Assembly: GCA_029864945.1 (NCBI GenBank)
Contig: JAOTSL010000027.1
Span: forward strand, 1 to 17,465
Origin: Gammaproteobacteria bacterium
Lineage (GTDB): Bacteria > Pseudomonadota > Gammaproteobacteria > S012-40
Reading direction: 5' to 3'
DNA: 17,465 nucleotides
Shown: positions 6,242-13,798 of the stretch, in pieces
Numbering within the stretch: position 1 is the stretch's first letter
Layout: each line of letters begins with the position of its first letter
Notes under the pieces: model-generated
Told to the model about the DNA's origin: nothing
What the model saw: the letters and a program-made list of their open reading frames with translations, nothing else
Databases searched by the model: none
Program-made: the position numbers and the translations under genes

Positions 6242-9139
6242 ATGTTAAAAACTATTTATTCGTTAGGAATTAATTCTCCCAAAATTGTCATTGCAGTAAT
6301 TGCTGCAATAACGATATTTTTCTTCATGCAATTAGATGGCCTGCGCTGGGAAACTGATGCGCGAGTATATTTACCCAAAGGTCATGAAGGTATTATCTAC
6401 GACGAAAAAGTGGATGATATTTTTGGTGTGAAAGATACCTTAGTCGTAACGGTGGTGAATGATGAAGAGGGTATCTATAATACTGAAACCTTGAAGCGAA
6501 TAGATCGTATTACTAAAGCTATTTCAAAATTACCCGGCGTTTTAGCGAAAAGTGAAATTGATGTTGCATCTATCACTTCAGCCACTGTTTTTGAAGGTGA
6601 CAGTACGCGAATGGGTGCAATGCCAGTGATGAATGGTCTTCCTAAAACAAAGGATGATATCGATTTATTAAAGCAGCGCATTGAACTGCATAAAGATATT
6701 TTAGTTGGGAATCTGGTGTCTGCAGATGGTTCAGCGGCAATGATTCGAGCCAAAATCAAAGAGGGTGCCAATTTTCGTTATCAGAGCTATTTTCAGGTAA
6801 AGGCGATTTTGGCCAAAGAATCAGGCGTGGAAATGGATTGGGGGCCTTGGGCGGGCGACGGTAATTGGGGTAAAAAGAAATCAGATGAAGCAACCGATGG
6901 CGCTGATGATAAGGAAGAAGAGTGGGAAGGCAATCAATGGAATGATGGCACTAAATGGAAAAATGGAAAGCGTATAGATGAGTCTGCTGACGTTGTTGTA
7001 GATGATAAAAGCGAGCCCCTAGTAGCGGAAGCCGTTGATGAGAAAGACGAGTGGGAAGGTAATAAGTGGGTAGATGGCAGTAAGTGGAAGGACGGTAAAC
7101 TCATTGAGCAAGAGCAGCCTGTCGCTGTAGTAAAGCATGAGGCACAACAAGAACCTGATAAGTCTGGCGAAGGCGCTGTTATAGATGGGCAGTGGGAAGG
7201 TAATAAATGGGTTGCAGGTAAAAACTGGCAAAATGGCATGCCCATTGAGGCGGAGCCGAAAAAGGCTGATCAATCCGTTGATTGGGTTGCTAGTGAATTT
7301 ATAGCGGTTGACGAGAGCAAGGCGAACGTTGCGGAAACTAAATCAGCCGATATGAACCTAAATGCCGCTGATGCTGATAAGCCAATAAAAGATGTATTTT
7401 ATATTTCCGGCAGACCTGTAATCGAGGTGTCGTCAGGTATTTTTGCCATGGCGGATATGGAGTTAATGGTGCCATTACTTATTTTGGTGATGGCAATTGT
7501 GTTGCTCATTATTTTTCGCTCCTGGCGTGGAATGATTCTCCCAATTATGGTGATGTCGATTTCAATTATCTGGACCTTTGGATTGATGGTTGTGACTGAT
7601 GTGCCGCTGTACACAATCTCGACCATGCTACCGGTTATTCTAGTTGCTGTCGGTATCGGTGATGGCGTGCATTTGATTAGTAGCTATTATGACAAAGTAT
7701 TAGAAGACCCGATGAGAGATGCTAAAGAGATTGTTAGAGAGTCTACGTTGCAATTAGGAGCGCCCCTAGTTATGACATCGGTGACTACTTCAATCGGTTT
7801 TCTTGCGCTTATGTTCGCTGAAATGCCTCCGTTTAAAGTGTTTGGTGTTTTTGCTTTAATCGGCATTTTGTTTTCATGGGCGATTAGCGCAACATTGTTA
7901 CCTGCTGTGTTATCAATGCTTAAACCGAAGGTCGGTAATTATTTGGAAAAACGCCGGGCAATGCGTGTGTACGCTGAGAAAAATCGTCTTGCTTACGTGT
8001 TAACGGCTTCGGCACGTTGGGTTAATTCAAATAAACAGCCATCTGCAATTCTATTATTGCTAATGATTGCGGTGACTTTGTTTGGTGCTTCCAAGTTATT
8101 TGTTGATTCTAGTTGGATGAGCGATTTCCAAGAAGACACGGAAATTTCTCGGGCAACTAAATTAATTAATGAGCGTTTTTCTGGGACTATATTCTTAAAT
8201 GTTGTTTTAGAGGCGGATAAAAAAGACGCGTTTAAAGATCCTGAGTTACTCAATAAAATGGAAGGACTTCAAACATATGTGGAAACATTACCCTATGTTG
8301 GTGATTCATTAAGCGTAGTTGATTATCTTAAAAGCATGAATAAATCACTACATTCTGGTGATGAAAAATATAATCATATACCCGAAACTCGTGCGCAGAT
8401 AGCGGAATATTTATTCCTGTTTTCGGTTTCAGGTAGACCTCAGCAGTTGGATGAGGTTGTGGATTTTGACTATAAAACAGGCTTGATTACCATTATGATT
8501 CAAACGGATCACACCCGTGATCTGAAACATATTATGGACTCGGTGAATCACTATGTGGTTGAAAATTTTCAAAATCAGAACGTAGAGGTTAACTTGTCCG
8601 GCTCGGGAAATAACTCATATATCTGGGCAGATTTGTTGATAGATAGTCAAACCAGTGCGATTGTATTATCAAAGGCTGCAATTCTAATTGTTGCTGGGTT
8701 GGTTTTTGTTTCATTGCTTGCCGGTATTTATGTGGTTATCCCAGTTACTCTATCAACATTATTTGTCGCTGGAGCCGCTGGGTTATTTGGAGTCCCGTTA
8801 GATGTTTCTACTGCATTAGCTGCGGGTATCGCCATAGGGGTTGGAGTTGATTATGCCATTCACTTTATTTATCGTTACATTAATGAAAAGAAAAAAACCG
8901 GTGATCATGAGCAGGCAATAGATAACACAATGCGAAGCACTGGTTATACGATTGTAATTAATGCGATTGTTGTCTCTGTTGGTTTTGCTGTTTTGTTTTT
9001 CTCTCAATTTCCGCCACATGTAAAGCTGGGTTATTTTGTCACTGCATACATGATCGTGAGTTGTCTCGTAGCTATTTGGGTGTTGCCTGCATTGTTATCT
9101 TATTTTAGACCGGAATTTGGTAAAACGGAGAAGGGATGA
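6242..9139 (+). CDS. RND/MMPL-family transporter with tryptophan-rich periplasmic insertion
   Basis: A 965-residue inner-membrane pump of the MMPL-like branch of the RND superfamily, which uses the proton gradient to move lipids or other hydrophobic cargo. It has two similar halves: TM1 (about 13-31), a large periplasmic loop, a TM bundle from about residue 407, TM7 near 600-620, a second periplasmic loop and a final TM bundle. The TM4-type motif VGIGDGVHL has Asp474, and its counterpart GVGVDYAIHF in the second half has Asp870. Both fit proton-relay positions of the family. The first loop is enlarged by an acidic, low-complexity insertion (about 195-385). It holds three repeats beginning at W228, W271 and W318, consensus W-E-G-N-x-W-x2-G-x2-W-x2-G-x2-I, and a degenerate earlier copy (W200, W203, W209). 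The stop overlaps the next ATG by 4 bases, so the two genes are translationally coupled. No membrane-fusion (adaptor) gene is nearby. Confidence 0.94.
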   Translation: MLKTIYSLGINSPKIVIAVIAAITIFFFMQLDGLRWETDARVYLPKGHEGIIYDEKVDDIFGVKDTLVVTVVNDEEGIYNTETLKRIDRITKAISKLPGVLAKSEIDVASITSATVFEGDSTRMGAMPVMNGLPKTKDDIDLLKQRIELHKDILVGNLVSADGSAAMIRAKIKEGANFRYQSYFQVKAILAKESGVEMDWGPWAGDGNWGKKKSDEATDGADDKEEEWEGNQWNDGTKWKNGKRIDESADVVVDDKSEPLVAEAVDEKDEWEGNKWVDGSKWKDGKLIEQEQPVAVVKHEAQQEPDKSGEGAVIDGQWEGNKWVAGKNWQNGMPIEAEPKKADQSVDWVASEFIAVDESKANVAETKSADMNLNAADADKPIKDVFYISGRPVIEVSSGIFAMADMELMVPLLILVMAIVLLIIFRSWRGMILPIMVMSISIIWTFGLMVVTDVPLYTISTMLPVILVAVGIGDGVHLISSYYDKVLEDPMRDAKEIVRESTLQLGAPLVMTSVTTSIGFLALMFAEMPPFKVFGVFALIGILFSWAISATLLPAVLSMLKPKVGNYLEKRRAMRVYAEKNRLAYVLTASARWVNSNKQPSAILLLLMIAVTLFGASKLFVDSSWMSDFQEDTEISRATKLINERFSGTIFLNVVLEADKKDAFKDPELLNKMEGLQTYVETLPYVGDSLSVVDYLKSMNKSLHSGDEKYNHIPETRAQIAEYLFLFSVSGRPQQLDEVVDFDYKTGLITIMIQTDHTRDLKHIMDSVNHYVVENFQNQNVEVNLSGSGNNSYIWADLLIDSQTSAIVLSKAAILIVAGLVFVSLLAGIYVVIPVTLSTLFVAGAAGLFGVPLDVSTALAAGIAIGVGVDYAIHFIYRYINEKKKTGDHEQAIDNTMRSTGYTIVINAIVVSVGFAVLFFSQFPPHVKLGYFVTAYMIVSCLVAIWVLPALLSYFRPEFGKTEKG
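6923..7246 (+). repeat. Three WEGNxW coding repeats in the pump's first periplasmic loop
   Basis: Three imperfect copies start at 6923, 7052 and 7193, at intervals of 129 and 141 bases. Each encodes W-E-G-N-x-W-x2-G-x2-W-x2-G-x2-I; the sequence between copies is acidic and unrelated. Codons differ between copies (GGC/GGT, CAA/AAG/AAA), so selection acts on the protein motif rather than the DNA being a recent duplication. A degenerate copy with W200, W203 and W209 precedes them at about 6839-6868. The W-x2-G-x2-W-x2-G-x2-I pattern recalls the short aromatic/glycine core of some carbohydrate-binding modules, but the rest of such a module is absent. Confidence 0.85.
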
Positions 9140-10071
9140 TTTTGAAACCCTCTTACAAAACAATAATTATATTTTGTTTATTAACATTATTTGTTAGTAG
9201 GGGGGGGGTTGCAGCAAAAGTAAAAGAAAATGGCTGGGTTTTTTCTCCGGTAGTGGGTGTGAATCATCTTGCACTGGATGTGTTTTATGATTCGGTTTAC
9301 AACGCTCCGTTTGTTGGTACGGTAGAGATTACCACGGACTTACCTGAGGATGTGGAAGGTACCTCCTCATATCCTATTGAACCCTTTGCATTCGAAAATG
9401 ATTTGATTCCCCGCGCTATTAATGTGGAAGGTGGCCTTGAAATGCGCCGCTATTTTGGAACGCGGAACGATTTTTTTATTGGAATTGGTGCCTGGGAAAC
9501 TAATTCGGAAAATGCACCAATACGAGTCCGCTTCCCAATGCAGGGAGATAGAATTAATCTTGCTGAATATGCGCGTCGGAGTAAGCTTTCGTTTACTCAA
9601 TATTATCTTGGGATACGTCATTATTTGACGCGGCGTGAAAATAAATTTAACGCCTATCTTAATATCAGTATACGCGAAATATTTGATATCGATTATGAAG
9701 AAACTAATGTATTTAGTTTTATTAGTGGGCCGCCGGCGGGTTTTAAACGAATTTTTGTTTACAAGTCCCAGGCCACGGGTTTTTTGATGATGCAGTTTGG
9801 TGTTGGTGGTGAATATAGGTTTGCAGAACGCTTTTCAATTGCAATGGAAGGGGCCTACGCTTTTCATTTGCAGGCAGGCGCATTGCGAGGGGTAGCTGTT
9901 GAAGATGATACTAATGATGGTGACCGAATCCGGTTGCCACCTTTAATTATCAGGCCTATTAACCCTCTTCAGGAAGCAGGTGCGCTTAATAAGGATGGAG
10001 TGACACGTACTAAAGTGGAATTGCGCCTGGATGGTTGGCACGTGCTAGCCAAGTTTAATGTTGCCTTTTAA
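9136..10071 (+). CDS. Predicted outer-membrane beta-barrel protein, 311 residues
   Basis: I do not recognise the family. A signal peptide is clear: Lys4/Lys8, hydrophobic core about 9-20, likely cleavage after VAA near residue 27. The mature part alternates amphipathic strands with turns (for example YFGTRNDFFIGIGAW, YYLGIRHYL, FGVGGEYRFAERFSIAMEGA) and ends LAKFNVAF with terminal Phe, the usual outer-membrane barrel signature. The size suits 8-12 strands, OmpW/OmpA-like in scale only. The ATG overlaps the pump's TGA (ATGA), with GGAG at 9127-9130 as ribosome site, so its expression is coupled to the pump and it probably works with it. Codons 22-25 contain a run of nine G (9200-9208), a possible slippage site. 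The downstream TPR gene starts at or just after its stop codon. Confidence 0.82.
   Translation: MILKPSYKTIIIFCLLTLFVSRGGVAAKVKENGWVFSPVVGVNHLALDVFYDSVYNAPFVGTVEITTDLPEDVEGTSSYPIEPFAFENDLIPRAINVEGGLEMRRYFGTRNDFFIGIGAWETNSENAPIRVRFPMQGDRINLAEYARRSKLSFTQYYLGIRHYLTRRENKFNAYLNISIREIFDIDYEETNVFSFISGPPAGFKRIFVYKSQATGFLMMQFGVGGEYRFAERFSIAMEGAYAFHLQAGALRGVAVEDDTNDGDRIRLPPLIIRPINPLQEAGALNKDGVTRTKVELRLDGWHVLAKFNVAF
9200..9208 (+). repeat. Nine-G homopolymer in the signal-peptide coding region
   Basis: A run of nine consecutive G bases spanning codons 22-25 (Arg-Gly-Gly-Val) of the 311-residue outer-membrane protein. Such tracts early in surface-protein genes can vary in length during replication and switch the gene on and off. 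Whether this one varies cannot be seen from one sequence. Confidence 0.9.
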
Positions 10072-12946
10072 CATGGATGGTTTCTTGAGTAGTTTATTCT
10101 TTTGTCGCAAAAAGAAAAACACACGATCAATTAATTTATTTGATTTCATTCGGGTGATTTTTTTCCTGTTCTTTTTTTTCTTTTCATTCAATGCTTCTGC
10201 CGAAACTCCTACGATTAAAAAATTACTCGATGAAAGTGTTGGGTTGTTGATGAAGCAGGAATCGGACGGTGCAATTCACAAACTGGATCAAGTGTTATTG
10301 TTGTCACCAAAGCATCCGGAAGCTTATTTTAGAAAAGGCCAGGCGTTAATGCAGAAGCGTGAGGCAAAAAAAGGTCTTGAGTTGGTCATCGAAAGTACTC
10401 GTGTGGCGCCTGAAAATGTTCGTTACAGTCTTTATTTGGCACGCATATATAGCAAGCAGGGCCAAATTGATAAGGCGATGGAGGAATATCAGAGAGTTAT
10501 TGATACTGGTACGCGAGACCTTAGAATCAAAGTGGTTGAAAAGCTGCTATCTCTGGCGACAGGTAGGTCGTTGGTGATGAAAAATGAAATTAATGCGGCT
10601 TTGTTGATATTTAATGGATTATTGCTTGAGTATCCGGATGACCCGCAGGTTTTGTTTAATATTGGTAATGTGTATATGCAGCTAAATCGTATAGAGGAAG
10701 GTGAAAGAATATTTGCAAAATTACATAAAATTGGGCCGAAAAATCCGATTGTAAATATGAATTTGGCTAAAATATATGAAAAGACTAACCGCCCCAAGTT
10801 GGCGATGACGCATTTAAAATTAATAATGGATTTGAAACTGAATGATGAAGCAAGTAAGAATGCAACGGTTCAATATTATATTATTCAAGGGCGACTAGAA
10901 TTGGGTAACCGTCAATGGGAGGCGGCATTGAAGTCATTGCAAAAAGTGGTGACGATAGACCCTAAGAGAACGGAAGCTTTTTTTAATATTTCAATGGCTA
11001 ATCTACAGTTAGGTAATACCTTGTTGGCTGAGAGAGGTTTTTTGACTGTACTAAAAGTGACGCCAGAAGATTATTCTGCAAGACTAAACCTTGGTCAAAT
11101 GTATTTTGATATAGGGAAAACTGAACAGGCAAAAGAGCAGTTCCAGTACATTATTGATAAAGACAAAAGTCAACGTTACTCGCACGAGGCGAAAAAACGT
11201 ATGAACTTGTTGCACTCTCTTATTGCGGATAAGGCATTAAAGAGTGGCAATATTGATATGGGTTTGATTGAGTATGAAAAAGCGCTTAGTTATTCTTCTG
11301 CAAATACAAAGGCAAGTTTCACTCGCGGTATGATTTTTATTGAACAGAAGAAATATCCTGAAGCAAGAATTGAATTTGAGTCAGTTATAGCTTACAGCCC
11401 TAAAAATATTCAGGCTCGCGTTAATCTTGGGAAAATATACGAAATTATGTCATTGTTTAGCAAGGCTGCTGAGCAATACGAGATTCTGATGGAGCTAGAT
11501 AAAAATGGCAAGGCTGGCAGATTTGCCGCAGCGCGTTGGAAAATTACTAAAGGGCGTGGTTTATGGGCTGAAAAAAAACTGCCTGAATCTGAAAAAATAT
11601 TTGAAGAGGTTACAAAAGAGCAGCCGAATAATTTTCAGGCATTTGCTTTTCTTGGAATATTGCAATCCAGTAGAGGGATGTTGCGTGAGGCGGCAATTTC
11701 TTTTCAACACGTGCTGGACTTGCGGCCAACTAATTACGCGATCAAAATTATGTTAGGTAAAGTATACGAGCAATTGGGTTTGGATTCGCTCGCAGCAAAT
11801 GAATATCGTAGTATCGTATTTGCGGGTGGGAAAATACCTCAGGTTCCTGAGGCAGAGCAGAGGCTGGCTGCTGTTGAAGCTCGGCTAAGTGGTTTTTCAA
11901 ATACAATAACGTACAGTTTTAATTATGATAGTAATTTGGCTCTGAATGATGCAGATCCTTTTGAGGAAGTAACATCGAATATCGCTTTAAGTTTTAATTA
12001 TGCGATGAAAGCACGTGATGATTTAAGTTTTTCAGTTAACTGGAGTCCAACGTATTCAGCATATCATTTTAACCAGACGGATTATTTGATTTCTGTTTTG
12101 CGGTCTAATGTTAGTTTTGGCTCGCCGGATGATAGGTGGAGCGTAGGTTTTAATAGGCAGGGGCAGTCTAGCCTAGTAAATGATAGGTCTTTAAATAAGG
12201 TAACTGCGATGACTGTGGGGCGGTCTAAAAAATCATTTGCTAAGCCGGCATTTAATTTGGCTCCACTTGGGTTTGAAGGAGAGAGTATTGCAACAAATGT
12301 TGGTATAAATGGTGGGTTAAGGCATATGTCTTCATTTACGGGAGTTGGACTAGAATCTATTATGGCCACGTTATCTCTGTCATTGTCTCAACAATTGCGG
12401 TGGGGGGTTGTAACAAATGCAAGTTATTCATTAGGTATCTTTCGAAACTTGAAATCTGCTCAGTTAAGCGGTGGTAGATCAACAGTAAAAATTGATGATA
12501 TTAGCGGACTGGAGGTGACGGAAATTGCTGATACTACACTGATATACAGCTCTGATGATTATGAGTTCAATAGTCACACTGGTAGTTTGTCTTTTAGTAA
12601 AACACTTGCGCCTGGCGTTATTGGTAATCTAGCTGCTTCTGGAACATTTACCCAATATGTTAATCCTGATTCGGGTGCTGATACTCGGGGTGACGTTGCT
12701 AAACGTTTAAATCTTGGTCTGTCGATTTCGCCGAGTATTACTTATATGTTTTTTAAAGAAATTCGTTTTGTGTTAAGTGGAACTGCACAAAAAAACCTTT
12801 CTAGTCTGCCTGTGGGTTTAAGTGCAGGGCGATTAGAGAGTGATAATGAAGATGTCGTGGGCGAGGCTATTGCCACTATCCAAAGTACATCCTTGGGTAA
12901 CTATACGAGATTTAGTGTCGAAGCCAGTTTCATTATGAATTTTTAA
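10058..12946 (+). CDS. TPR-repeat protein with C-terminal outer-membrane barrel
   Basis: A 962-residue exported protein in two parts. After a signal peptide with a very phenylalanine-rich core (about 33-45, likely cut after ASA at 48), residues about 52-605 form a long series of TPR-like helical hairpins. Examples are HPEAYFRKGQALMQKREAKK, DPQVLFNIGNVYMQLNRIEE and YSARLNLGQMYFDIGKTEQA. From about residue 613 (TITYSFNYDSN) to the end, the chain becomes alternating beta strands and stops at FSVEASFIMNF, an outer-membrane barrel of roughly 14-16 strands by length. TPR-then-barrel is the architecture of polysaccharide exporters such as PgaA, BcsC and PelB, and also of Slam; I cannot assign it to any of these. 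The ATG at 10058 overlaps the upstream gene by 14 bases, while an in-frame ATG at 10073 lies just after that gene's stop. Neither has a clear ribosome site, so coupling is likely. It is the last gene of the cluster. Confidence 0.92.
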   Translation: MLPFNMDGFLSSLFFCRKKKNTRSINLFDFIRVIFFLFFFFFSFNASAETPTIKKLLDESVGLLMKQESDGAIHKLDQVLLLSPKHPEAYFRKGQALMQKREAKKGLELVIESTRVAPENVRYSLYLARIYSKQGQIDKAMEEYQRVIDTGTRDLRIKVVEKLLSLATGRSLVMKNEINAALLIFNGLLLEYPDDPQVLFNIGNVYMQLNRIEEGERIFAKLHKIGPKNPIVNMNLAKIYEKTNRPKLAMTHLKLIMDLKLNDEASKNATVQYYIIQGRLELGNRQWEAALKSLQKVVTIDPKRTEAFFNISMANLQLGNTLLAERGFLTVLKVTPEDYSARLNLGQMYFDIGKTEQAKEQFQYIIDKDKSQRYSHEAKKRMNLLHSLIADKALKSGNIDMGLIEYEKALSYSSANTKASFTRGMIFIEQKKYPEARIEFESVIAYSPKNIQARVNLGKIYEIMSLFSKAAEQYEILMELDKNGKAGRFAAARWKITKGRGLWAEKKLPESEKIFEEVTKEQPNNFQAFAFLGILQSSRGMLREAAISFQHVLDLRPTNYAIKIMLGKVYEQLGLDSLAANEYRSIVFAGGKIPQVPEAEQRLAAVEARLSGFSNTITYSFNYDSNLALNDADPFEEVTSNIALSFNYAMKARDDLSFSVNWSPTYSAYHFNQTDYLISVLRSNVSFGSPDDRWSVGFNRQGQSSLVNDRSLNKVTAMTVGRSKKSFAKPAFNLAPLGFEGESIATNVGINGGLRHMSSFTGVGLESIMATLSLSLSQQLRWGVVTNASYSLGIFRNLKSAQLSGGRSTVKIDDISGLEVTEIADTTLIYSSDDYEFNSHTGSLSFSKTLAPGVIGNLAASGTFTQYVNPDSGADTRGDVAKRLNLGLSISPSITYMFFKEIRFVLSGTAQKNLSSLPVGLSAGRLESDNEDVVGEAIATIQSTSLGNYTRFSVEASFIMNF

Positions 12947-12989
12947 ATTCTCTGGCCATGAAGCAGCGCTGCTATTGTTAGATTTTAGT

Positions 12990-13751
12990 CTAATCTCGAT
13001 ATGTCTTAAATGCAGAAATTGCCCAATATAAAGTGGCTGCCGAAAATAAAAACGTAACGCCAAAACCTGTTGCGAATCCGTTTAAATCTGGTTCTGCGGC
13101 TAAAATACTTCTTACTGCCGTTACAGCGTATTCAATTGGGTTAACTATTCCGATGGCATGAATCCATTCTGGCATAAATTTTTCTGGTACCATTGCTGAT
13201 GAGAAAAACATAAGTGGCATCGTCATTAAATTTCCCATTATTACCAATGGTTCTTCACGTTGAAGCATAATGGCAAGGCCGTTTGAAAGAGCGGCGAATG
13301 CAATGCCAAGTAGGAGGATGACAGACATGGCAAGTAAGATATAAATTGGGTTGTAACTTGTTGTTGCGCCCATCATCCATGCTGCAACTAATACTATCGA
13401 TGCTTGTATAACAACTTGTACCGCGGAATGTAAAACTCGGCTTAAAACAATGGCGCTCCGTGATGCGGGTGAGACCAGCATTTTATCAACCGTCCCAGCG
13501 CTTATTTCTCGCAACAGACTAACGCCAGCCCATGACGAGCCAAAGAGCACGGTCATGATTAAGACGCCGGGAACAAAGTAGTCGATATAAGTCTCTGCTG
13601 GAAATCCAGGGAGATCGGCAAAGTACTCAAATAAAGAGCCAAAGATAAACAACCAGATTAAAGGTTGAATGAGTGAGAACAAAGACCACAAAGGCATTCT
13701 CATAGATATTTTGACGTACTTGTTAAATAAATACCATGTATCGGCTAGCAT
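12990..13751 (-). CDS. ABC-2 type exporter permease
   Basis: A 253-residue inner-membrane permease of the ABC-2 (DrrB/YadH-like) type. Six hydrophobic segments lie at about 23-41, 59-79, 107-128, 138-160, 170-188 and 228-247. The segment LLREISAGTVDKMLVSPASR (79-98), between TM2 and TM3, is the family's characteristic cytoplasmic coupling stretch, and NPIEYAVTAVR before the last segment is also typical. It pairs with the ATPase encoded just upstream (47 bases between genes) to export an unknown substrate, in this family often a drug, lipid or polysaccharide. The ATG at 13751 has AGGA seven bases upstream. It converges with the TPR-barrel gene, with 43 bases between stop codons. Confidence 0.95.
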   Translation of the reverse strand: MLADTWYLFNKYVKISMRMPLWSLFSLIQPLIWLFIFGSLFEYFADLPGFPAETYIDYFVPGVLIMTVLFGSSWAGVSLLREISAGTVDKMLVSPASRSAIVLSRVLHSAVQVVIQASIVLVAAWMMGATTSYNPIYILLAMSVILLLGIAFAALSNGLAIMLQREEPLVIMGNLMTMPLMFFSSAMVPEKFMPEWIHAIGIVNPIEYAVTAVRSILAAEPDLNGFATGFGVTFLFSAATLYWAISAFKTYRD

Positions 13752-13798
13752 ATTTTTTTCCTGTAATTTGTAATCAGTATGTTTGAAAATGTAGTGCT

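Noticed and set aside
6934..7273. Two open frames on the minus strand opposite the RND repeat region
   Set aside because: They are antisense shadows of the Trp/Gly/Asp-rich coding repeats (Pro, Ser, His, Leu-rich products) with no ribosome site.
10058..12946. TPR-barrel protein as Slam (surface lipoprotein assembly modulator)
   Set aside because: The order TPR then barrel matches, but the TPR part is far longer than in Slam and no surface-lipoprotein gene accompanies it. I left it unnamed.
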